A stretch of 14,423 nucleotides of DNA, from assembly GCA_964438735.1 (NCBI GenBank), contig CAYTLW010000166.1, forward strand, positions 1-14,423. The letters run 5' to 3'. This document shows, piece by piece, positions 7,498 through 14,423 of this stretch (its first letter is position 1; the number at the start of each line of letters is the position of its first letter). Made by a program: the position numbers and the translations under genes. Under the pieces are notes generated by a model. That model had not been told where the DNA came from. It did no database searches and was given only the letters and a program-made list of their open reading frames with translations. This stretch comes from CAYTLW01 sp964438735. Its GTDB lineage: Bacteria > Myxococcota_A > UBA9042.

Positions 7498-7542
7498 GGG
7501 GGTCAGTTTTCGCGAGCGGTAGGGGGTCAGTTTTCACGAGCG
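7498..7542. mobile_element. Remnant of an IS21-type element end
   Basis: Two direct copies of a 21-bp unit (five Gs, TCAGTTTTC, then RCGAGCG) start at 7498 and 7522 and differ at one base. Repeated GGGGTCAGTTTTC units are a familiar mark of IS21-family ends, where the transposase binds multiple terminal repeats. No istA or istB gene is present in the window, so this is an orphan end. Confidence 0.5.
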
Positions 7543-7595
7543 CCCAAGCCACCCGGCGGTCGTCGTCCAGCGCCCGCCCGGCTCGGAATCGCTGA

Positions 7596-8155
7596 TGCCC
7601 AGTAGGAAGCCGTCCTCACAGTCGGTGAGGTTCCGGGCGATCTGCTTCATCCACTCGCCGCAGGGGCTGCACGTGATCCCGGCGATCTCGACCCTGCGCG
7701 TCTCCAGACGCACCACGAAGAAGACGAAGTAGCGGACAAGGCCACAGGCCGTGAGCACCTCAACGGCGAAGAAGTCGGCGGCTGCGATCGCATCCCAGTG
7801 GGCTGCCAAGAACGTCTTCCAGGGCGGCGAGGTCGACCTTCGTGCGTGGCCGACCGGGACCTCGCTTTTTGGAGCCGTCGTACTTGCGGGCGACCAGCTT
7901 TCGGTACCAGCCCAGGATCGTGTCGGGGGTGACGACGCCGGCGACCTCGCCGAGCACCTTCCGCCCCAGTGCCTTGCCTATCACGGCCAGCCGGCGCCTT
8001 TGGTTGTCGGTTGAGCGGAGGCGTCGGCCGCCCACCTGCTCGCGCAGGACCGCGTTCTCCTCCTTGAGGTAGTCGATGACGGCCTGCTGCTCTCGGTTGA
8101 GCCAGCCAGCGAGCATCAGGACGAGGAGTCGAAGTGGTGGTGGGAGCTTGTCCAT
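7596..8155 (-). pseudogene. Integrase-core (DDE) transposase relic, copy 2, deleted and truncated
   Basis: The ATG at 8155 begins MDKLPPPLRLLVLMLAGWLN and reads well through REQQAVIDYLKEENAVLREQ, TPDTILGWYRKLVARKYDGS and GPGRPRTKVDLAA. There the sequence jumps, with a frame change, to WKTFLAAHWDAIAAADFF, and continues VEVLTACGLVRYFVFFVVRL...RNLTDCEDGFLLG. Family resemblance stops at about 7596, so the second half of the catalytic domain (DRD and E motifs) is gone. The deletions differ from those in copy 1, so the two copies decayed independently. The break at DGFLLG is close to the IS21-like end, which may have caused it. Confidence 0.8.
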
Positions 8156-8246
8156 TGGGCCAGCTTCTCGGGTCGCAGCGGGCCGGGCAAGCCCGGAGCG
8201 GCTGAGGTCTGATCGGCGCACTGCGAGGTCGGCGCTATTATGGCAC
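8070..8246. repeat. Copy 2 of the transposase 5' part and right-end sequence (direct repeat)
   Basis: This is the counterpart of 5930-6113 in the same orientation. It ends ...GGTCGGCGCTATTATGGCACA near 8246, so the element would begin TGTGCCATAATAGCGCC when read on the minus strand. A TG...CA terminus is usual for DDE integrase-type elements. Confidence 0.6.
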
Positions 8247-8294
8247 AGTTGGACACGGACCAGTTCTGAAAAAGCAAACCCGTTGCGATGCCTC

Positions 8295-8813
8295 TCAATC
8301 CGTGTCGACATCCTCGCGCCGTCGCTCTCGTAGTCGGCGCAGTGTGGCTTCCAACTCTGGGAGTACCCTCAAGTCCTTCGCGCGACCGGCGGTTCGCTTG
8401 AGTGCGATGATGCGTTCGAGCCTCAAGACCTCGATCGGACCTGCCTCGATTTGCATGGTGTGCGCGTCGTGACGTAGCTGCTCGTAGCCCAGCCCCGGCT
8501 CGAGTTCGCCCAACAGATCCAGGCCACCCAATCGGGTCTCCAGGAGGTTGTGTCCCGGGCCGGCGAGAATGCTCCTGCGGGCCTCGATGCGTTGCCCATG
8601 CTGATGCCGATAGATGGCCTCGAGTTCCGTGAGGGCCGCCATCAAGCGGTCCAGATTGTCCTCCGACCGGTCGTGTACGACGTCGATGTCTTCGGTGTGG
8701 ATCGGGGCGCCCTGCAGAACGGCTGACATCCCGCCCACGACGATCCCCCTCACGCGGTGGCGCGCCAGGCAGCTCAACAGGCCGTGAAGATCAATCTGCT
8801 TGACGGTTGGCAT
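8295..8813 (-). CDS. Nucleotidyltransferase-fold protein, probable toxin-like partner
   Basis: The protein has 172 residues. The polymerase-beta-type nucleotidyltransferase core is visible: VVGGMSAVLQG (25-35), then TEDIDVV (40-46) with the metal-binding pair Asp42/Asp44, and a likely third acidic residue at Asp99 in GLDLLG. A conserved-looking tail, LERIIALKRTAGRAKDL (132-148), follows. Small stand-alone proteins of this design include AbiEii/MNT-like toxins and uncharacterised NTases that modify tRNA or proteins. Which applies here is not known. The start at 8813 lies 23 bp inside the upstream 73-codon gene, an overlap typical of translationally coupled two-gene modules. A purine-rich AGAG precedes the ATG. 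Confidence 0.78.
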   Translation of the reverse strand: MPTVKQIDLHGLLSCLARHRVRGIVVGGMSAVLQGAPIHTEDIDVVHDRSEDNLDRLMAALTELEAIYRHQHGQRIEARRSILAGPGHNLLETRLGGLDLLGELEPGLGYEQLRHDAHTMQIEAGPIEVLRLERIIALKRTAGRAKDLRVLPELEATLRRLRERRREDVDTD

Positions 8814-9012
8814 CGATCTCTGCCTGGAGGCGGCGCACGCTATTGGTCCAGGCGTCGAGACGTCGAACGCGGTCGTCGGGACTCAACGTCAGGGTCTGGT
8901 CGACCAGCGTGAGGTCGACCCCTTGGCCGTCCTGCGTCGCCCCAGGGTTCGCGTCGTAGAAGACTCCCGGTTCCACCTCGCAGATCAGTCCTGGGTCCGG
9001 GTCCTGGCTCAT
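8791..9012 (-). CDS. Small protein of a nucleotidyltransferase pair, possible antitoxin
   Basis: The 73-residue protein starts MSQDPDPGLICEVEPGVFYD and ends in a helical charged segment (RVRRLDAWTNSVRRLQAEID). The reading frame is open upstream to 9153. I choose 9012 because an extended -10 (TGCTATGCT) lies 6 nt before it and would make upstream codons untranscribed. I do not recognise a family. It has no Cys pair, DNA-binding helix-turn-helix or membrane segment that I can see. Its size, its position first in the operon and its 23-bp overlap with the NTase gene suggest a partner or antitoxin, by inference only. It is acidic in the first half and basic in the second. Confidence 0.65.
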   Translation of the reverse strand: MSQDPDPGLICEVEPGVFYDANPGATQDGQGVDLTLVDQTLTLSPDDRVRRLDAWTNSVRRLQAEIDANRQAD

Positions 9013-9018
9013 GCGTTC

Positions 9019-9027
9019 AGCATAGCA
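9019..9027 (-). promoter_or_regulatory. Candidate extended -10 of the nucleotidyltransferase pair
   Basis: On the minus strand TGC-TATGCT is an extended -10 hexamer ending 6 nt before the ATG at 9012. No good -35 is present at 17 bp (TGAGTT). There is no SD at the usual distance; AAGGGA is about 21 nt from the ATG. A leaderless message is predicted. Confidence 0.35.
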
Positions 9028-9175
9028 CTGTCCCTTCCAGAAACTCATCCGGGCTCGCAGTCTCCTGATCTCGATCCCGACAACGGGTGACGCTGGCCTC
9101 ATGATCAAACTGCACCGAACCGTCTTGGCCAGCGTGACGACGTCCTTCCGCACGCGGCGCGACCTCGCCCTTGAG

Positions 9176-9260
9176 ACGACGGCTTCGGCGCGAAGCGACG
9201 AAACGGCGAGCGAGCACCGGAGGTGCGAGTCCGTCGGGACGGGCCTCCGGAGGAGCCCGC
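9176..9260. repeat. 85-bp multi-hairpin insertion inside the transposase relic
   Basis: The edges are set by the transposase protein, which reads ...LALE before it and NLALRQQ after it. The insert folds into successive short hairpins: GCTTCG-GCG-CGAAGC, GCACC-GGA-GGTGC, CCGTC-GG-GACGG, and a GGGC...GCCC stem. It encodes nothing recognisable. This is a REP- or MITE-like structured unit. Confidence 0.65.
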
Positions 9261-9385
9261 AACCTCGCTCTTCGCCAACAGCTTGCCTTGTTCAAGAACG
9301 CTGGTAGACGACCGCAACTCTCCGACGCTGACCGGGCGTTCTGGGTCCTCTTGTCCAGGAACTGGGCCCCGTGGAAGGAAGTGCT

Positions 9386-9446
9386 GTTGCGGCCTCCTTG
9401 GGAGTGCCGTGCTTCGCACTCGCCCTGAGCGAAGCGAAGACGGAGC
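9386..9446 (+). repeat. 61-bp dispersed repeat, copy A
   Basis: It is identical to 11348-11408 except for one base. It contains GAGTGC...GCACTC and GTGC-TTC-GCAC hairpins and a GAGCGAAGCGAAG tail. It lies between the transposase codons for WKEVL and WRTF, and so occupies a gap left by lost coding sequence. Confidence 0.85.
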
Positions 9447-9728
9447 TGGCGAACGTTTCTGGACAACCACGTCACCGATCTGGTGTCGATGGACTTCCTC
9501 GTCGTGCCGACAGCAACGTTCCGGGTGCTCTTCGTTGTGCTTGGCGGATGGCACCTTCGGCGAATCCTGGCCCGCTACGCCAAGTACTATGCCGACGATC
9601 GGACTCACCTGGCGCTTGGCAAGGACAGCCCCGAGGAGCGGGCCGTCGAAGGCCCGGAGCTCGGAGAGGTGCTCCAGTTCCCCCGCGCCGGCGGGCTGCG
9701 TCGCCGATACAGCCGACGAGCTGCTTGA

Positions 9729-9941
9729 GAAGGGCAAGAGCGGAGTTGTCGGTGAGCAAGCGAGGGCACTCGCCGATGGCCCGGTGCGCCCGGGAGCGTG
9801 ATCGAGACCTGTCAGCGACATGCACAACGGCGGGCACGCCGAGTTCGCCCAACTTGAGCGCTGCCTTGTGGCTGGGGCGATGCGCCCATAGCCGCCCGAC
9901 GGGTTTCTGGAAGCCACACCCTTCTATCGATCGGCGGATCT
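9729..9941. other. Non-coding or unrecognised stretch
   Basis: No convincing gene is seen between the transposase relic and the control region of the second ATPase. A minus-strand frame here (VGRLWAHRPSHKAALKLGEL... at about 9750-9900) looks somewhat protein-like, but I do not recognise it and it has no credible start, so I leave it as possible decayed coding sequence. Confidence 0.4.
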
Positions 9942-9976
9942 GACAATCACCCATGGGCCGGCCGATTGTCACCCAT
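9942..9976. promoter_or_regulatory. Candidate operator repeats before the second ATPase
   Basis: TCACCCAT occurs at 9947-9954 and again at 9969-9976, 22 bp (about two helical turns) apart. GACAATC (9942-9948) and GATTGTC (9964-9970) form an inverted pair across the same segment. The second copy overlaps the -35 element, where a regulator could block polymerase. No regulator gene is adjacent. Confidence 0.35.
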
Positions 9977-9994
9977 CTGGCGGGCTGATATCCT
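9966..9994 (+). promoter_or_regulatory. Candidate leaderless promoter of the second ATPase
   Basis: TTGTCA (9966-9971, 5 of 6 matches) and TATCCT (9989-9994, 4 of 6, with an extended TGA before it) are separated by exactly 17 bp. The -10 ends 6 nt before the ATG at 10001, so the predicted start point is the A of the start codon. There is no SD sequence. Confidence 0.5.
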
Positions 9995-10000
9995 CCGCAC

Positions 10001-11236
10001 ATGGCCACCTACATCCCACGCCTCATCAGCTCCTCCCTCCAAGACGACCTGGAGACCTTCCCCGTCGTGGTGCTCACCGGCGCTCGTCAGACAGGCAAGA
10101 GCACCCTCGCACAGGAGAGCCAGCAGTTCAGGGATCGCCCCTACCTGACGCTGGATGACCTCGACGTTCGTCAGCAGGCAGCGGACGTTCCCCAAGACCT
10201 GCTCCAGCGCCATCCGGCGCTCACGCTCGACGAGGTGCAGCGCGAGCCCGGACTGCTGCTCGCCGTCAAGTCTCTGGTGGACCGCGACCGCCCTCGCAAA
10301 CGGGGACGCTTCCTGCTGACCGGTTCGGCCGACCTGCTGCTCATGGAGGCCGTGGCGGATTCCCTGATGGGGCGCGCCGCCTACCGCGTGCTTCACCCCA
10401 TGACCCGACGCGAGCAGCTCGGCATGGGCCGCGCGGGGCGCTGGAGCGACCTGCTCGGGGCGCCGGTCGAGCGGTGGCCGGCGTTGCTCGACGACGACGA
10501 CGACGACGCGCCACCGGAGGACTGGAGGGCGCTGGCACGTCGTGGCGGTCTGCCCGTGCCTGCGCTCGAGTTGCCCAGCGACGGCGCCCGCGCCTCCTGG
10601 TTCGAGGGCTACCTGCGGACGTACCTCGAGCGGGACCTGCGCGACCTGTCCAGCGTGCAGAGCTTGCCTGACTTCCGACGCCTGATGCGCGCTGCGGCTC
10701 TGCGCACGGGCTCGCTGCTCAACCAGGCCGAGCTCGGCCGAGATGTAGGCCTGCCTGCGACCACCGTGCAACGGCACCTCGGGCTGCTCGAGACCTCTCA
10801 CCTGCTGTACCGCCTCGAGCCCTACTCGCTGAACCGCACCAAGCGGCTGATCAAGGCCCCCAAGCTGTACTGGTCCGACACCGGGTTGGCGCTCCACCTC
10901 GCTGGTGGCGCCGTCGGTGGCGCCCACCTGGAGAACCTGGTGATCGGCGATCTGCTGGCCTGGGCCGATGCTCAACCGGGGCCGCGACCACAGATACTGT
11001 ACTGGCGCACGGCCTCGGGCCAGGAGGTCGATGCCGTCATCGAGGTGGGTGACCAGCTCGTCGGGATCGAGGTGAAGGCGAAGGCGCGCCCGAGCCATCG
11101 CGACACGCGGCACCTCCAGGCGTTCCGTGAGGAGTATGGAGAAGCGGTCGCGGGCTGCTTGCTCCTGCACGGCGGCGATGCGTGTTTCCGAATCGGTGAG
11201 GGCATCGTCGCGGCTCCTTGGTGGCGGGTGATGTAG
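10001..11236 (+). CDS. AAA+ ATPase with C-terminal DUF4143 domain (second copy)
   Basis: The 411-residue protein shares its plan with the gene at 6169-7338. Walker A is TGARQTGKST (26-35), Walker B is LTLDEVQ (74-80), and the sensor-like FLLTGSA is at 104-110. YLERDLRDL (208-216), a winged-helix stretch (about 238-270, LNQAELGRDVGLPATTVQRH) and a PD-(D/E)xK-like end (GQEVDAVI, then GIEVKAK) follow. The proposed acidic/Lys set is Glu342, Asp344, Glu357 and Lys359. Unlike the first copy it has a loop insertion with six Asp in a row (164-169), encoded by a GAC run at 10491-10508. The start is set by the family N-terminus and the promoter placement. The role of the family is not established; I infer an accessory gene carried with mobile DNA. 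Confidence 0.9.
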   Translation: MATYIPRLISSSLQDDLETFPVVVLTGARQTGKSTLAQESQQFRDRPYLTLDDLDVRQQAADVPQDLLQRHPALTLDEVQREPGLLLAVKSLVDRDRPRKRGRFLLTGSADLLLMEAVADSLMGRAAYRVLHPMTRREQLGMGRAGRWSDLLGAPVERWPALLDDDDDDAPPEDWRALARRGGLPVPALELPSDGARASWFEGYLRTYLERDLRDLSSVQSLPDFRRLMRAAALRTGSLLNQAELGRDVGLPATTVQRHLGLLETSHLLYRLEPYSLNRTKRLIKAPKLYWSDTGLALHLAGGAVGGAHLENLVIGDLLAWADAQPGPRPQILYWRTASGQEVDAVIEVGDQLVGIEVKAKARPSHRDTRHLQAFREEYGEAVAGCLLLHGGDACFRIGEGIVAAPWWRVM

Positions 11237-11279
11237 CGGTTCGCGGCCGTCCCGGGGGGCGGGAAGACCGTAGTCCGCG

Positions 11280-11560
11280 AAAAAACGTCACACGTCCTGT
11301 TCGTTCTCAACGATGTGGCGCGACCTGTACTGGCCGTAGATCCCGTCGTTGCGGCCTCCTTCGGAGTGCCGTGCTTCGCACTCGCCCTGAGCGAAGCGAA
11401 GACGGAGCCGAAGGCGGAGTTGGCTCGCTTCCCGTTTGTCCGCTTCGCGGCCAAGCCGTGAGGTCGTGGATCAGGAACCGGGGCGTCTCGCCCCAGGCCG
11501 TCGCGTTCCTGATCTGCTGCTTCACCCAGAGCAGCGTCGGCGATGTGGTCACGTTCACAG
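11280..11560 (-). pseudogene. Fragment of another integrase-core transposase, split by a 115-bp insertion
   Basis: On the minus strand, from about 11560, the sequence reads NVTTSPTLLWVKQQIRNATA, then WGETPRFLIHD, ending at 11463. After 115 bp of repeat DNA it resumes at 11347 in another frame with DGIYGQYRSRHIVENEQDV and a stop. An uninterrupted member of this family reads FLIHD-x-DGIYGQ across this point, so the insertion site is clear. Only the middle of the catalytic domain remains. It differs in subfamily from the relic at 9101. Confidence 0.7.
11348..11408 (+). repeat. 61-bp dispersed repeat, copy B
   Basis: It matches 9386-9446 with a single base difference. Its first base coincides with the left edge of the insertion in the minus-strand transposase fragment. 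The inserted segment continues for a further 54 bp (11409-11462), with a GCTTCGCGGC hairpin-like piece that copy A lacks. Relative to the broken transposase it points the opposite way from copy A. Confidence 0.85.
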
Positions 11561-11858
11561 CCTGGTTCGACGGATCGTAGGTACTTGCCCAGTTTCCTGG
11601 ACTCGGGAAGTGGTGTGCTGAGCGGCATGGCGTGGACTACGACGAGCGGTTTGTCTTGGGCTGAAACGTCCTGCCGCCGCTTCGCGGCTCCACATGGGGT
11701 GACGTCCAAGATCCTGGGGCTTACGCCCCAGGCTAATGAATACCGCCGCTTCGCGGCTCGTCGGGCTTGCGCCCTCGACCATCCTGGACGAACCGTCTCA
11801 AAGCGGCACATGGCTTGGACGCCAAACTGGGGAAATACTTCGGGACCGTCGAATTAGG
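11561..11858. repeat. Imperfect inverted repeat pair, 35-bp arms
   Basis: The reverse complement of 11561-11595 matches 11824-11858 at 26 of 35 positions, including AAACTGGG and CCGTCGAA blocks. The arms face each other across about 230 bp holding the REP-like hairpins. This may be the two ends of a decayed small element, or two copies of one transposon fragment. Confidence 0.45.
11676..11757 (+). repeat. REP-like hairpin cluster
   Basis: GCCGC-TTC-GCGGC occurs at 11676-11688 and again at 11745-11757. Between them is a perfect 8-bp-stem hairpin, CCTGGGGC-TTAC-GCCCCAGG (11713-11732). The order hairpin, GCTAAT-like linker, GCCGCTTCGCGGC recurs in reverse at the right edge of the window. This resembles REP-type repeats seen in many environmental bacterial genomes. 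Confidence 0.7.
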
Positions 11859-11968
11859 AGCAACGGAGACAGCCGCGCGACCAGAGTCGTCCTCAGCTAC
11901 TCAGGCCTTGGTGCGATCGCCCTGGTCGGAGCGACCGCCACGCACACGATCGCCCGCAAAGCCCCGCC
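11859..11968. other. Intergenic, downstream of isocitrate dehydrogenase
   Basis: I see no gene and no clear hairpin-plus-T-run terminator between the repeat zone and the end of the isocitrate dehydrogenase gene. Confidence 0.4.
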
Positions 11969-14188
<2,220 letters not shown>

Positions 14189-14322
14189 GTCTGCAGCACC
14201 TCTGTGGTTGGGGTCAGCCAAAATCGGACCGGGGTTCTACCACGGCTTGTGGCGACCATGCCAGCGGTTGGACCGATCGGGGACGTGATCCGTGCCATGT
14301 CCCAGGGGTGGCGAAGGACTGG

Positions 14323-14385
14323 CTAGTCGCTCGTACCCCGGGCCAGCACCAGCATACCCAGCAGGGAGGCGAGGCCGCGAGAAGA
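14323..14385 (-). pseudogene. Possible C-terminal tail of a truncated membrane-anchored protein
   Basis: On the minus strand one frame reads LRGSSRGLASLLGMLVLARG and a few more residues to a TAG at 14323-14325. A hydrophobic stretch followed by Arg near a stop resembles C-terminal sorting tails (MYXO-CTERM-like). It is joined directly to a REP-like hairpin, so it could be a remnant or chance. Confidence 0.2.
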
Positions 14386-14423
14386 GCCGCGAAGCGGCGT
14401 CAGTTGTTAGCCTGGGGCGTAAG
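14386..14423 (-). repeat. REP-like hairpin unit, inverted copy, cut by the window edge
   Basis: On the minus strand it reads CTTACGCCCCAGGCTAA, a short linker, then GCCGCTTCGCGGCTC. This is the same order as 11720-11758 on the plus strand. The two units point toward each other across the isocitrate dehydrogenase gene. The GCCGC-GAA-GCGGC hairpin lies at 14386-14398. Confidence 0.7.

Larger units (their letters stand above)
9101..9728 (+). pseudogene. Integrase-core transposase relic with two repeat insertions and a core deletion
   Basis: The broken protein can be followed in four pieces. MIKLHRTVL...TTSFRTRRDLALE (9101-9175) is followed by an 85-bp insertion. NLALRQQLALFKNAGRRPQL...FWVLLSRNWAPWKEVL (9261-9386) follows, then a 61-bp repeat. 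WRTFLDNHVTDLVSMDFLVVPTATFRVLFVVL (9447-9543) comes next. The sequence then jumps to HLRRILARYAKYY...RTHLALGKD...LRRRYSRRAA, with the stop at 9726-9728. The 85-bp insertion explains the frame change exactly (85 = 3n+1). The part between WKEVL and WRTF and the second half of the catalytic core (D and E motifs) are missing. It belongs to a different subfamily from the relics at 5.5 and 7.6 kb. It cannot be active. Confidence 0.8.

Noticed and set aside
9013..9153. Longer start for the small protein of the nucleotidyltransferase pair
   Set aside because: Added residues are basic and unstructured, and a -10 element would lie inside the coding part.
9947..11170. 407-codon minus-strand open frame opposite the second ATPase
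   Set aside because: It is antisense to clear Walker A/B and DUF4143 motifs.
11469..11514. Nested inverted repeat GATCAGGAAC...GTTCCTGATC taken as a terminator or REP unit
   Set aside because: It falls inside transposase coding sequence (QIRNATAWGETPRFLI) and has no T-run; probably incidental.

Overview
The window is high-GC bacterial DNA with long, mostly high-GC3 genes. The gene content resembles Myxococcota (former Deltaproteobacteria), probably from an environmental genome. The clues are a protein built of 8-Cys tandem repeats, an OmpA protein with thrombospondin type-3 repeats, a two-helix membrane protein of a design common in myxobacteria, and a monomeric NADP isocitrate dehydrogenase. 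This taxonomic guess is inference; there is no marker gene here.

Layout. (1) Positions 1-3416, minus strand: a cell-envelope operon driven by a near-consensus promoter. It encodes an OmpA/TSP3 protein, then, 23 bp downstream, a putative lipoprotein made of about 49-residue Cys-rich repeats that runs off the left edge. (2) Positions 3498-5164, plus strand: a Pro-rich two-helix membrane protein that overlaps by one base (TGATG) a PAP2_3/Aur1-type membrane phosphotransferase. (3) Positions about 5.14-11.9 kb: an accessory, decaying zone. It holds four dead transposase relics, an IS21-like end, small hairpin repeats, two AAA+/DUF4143 ATPases and a two-gene nucleotidyltransferase pair. (4) Positions 11969-14188, minus strand: an intact monomeric isocitrate dehydrogenase. 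REP-like hairpin units lie on both sides of it in opposite orientation.

The most interesting signals are in the accessory zone. Three live-looking cargo genes (two DUF4143 ATPases and the first gene of the nucleotidyltransferase pair) have no Shine-Dalgarno sequence. Each has a plausible -10 hexamer exactly 6 nt before the ATG, which predicts leaderless mRNA, whereas the envelope genes and isocitrate dehydrogenase have SD sites. The transposase relics are internally deleted. Two of them are interrupted by short structured repeats whose edges can be placed almost to the base by reading the broken transposase protein on either side. One 61-bp repeat occurs twice, each time inside a transposase relic.

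Family assignments are made by eye from motifs and were not checked against any database.
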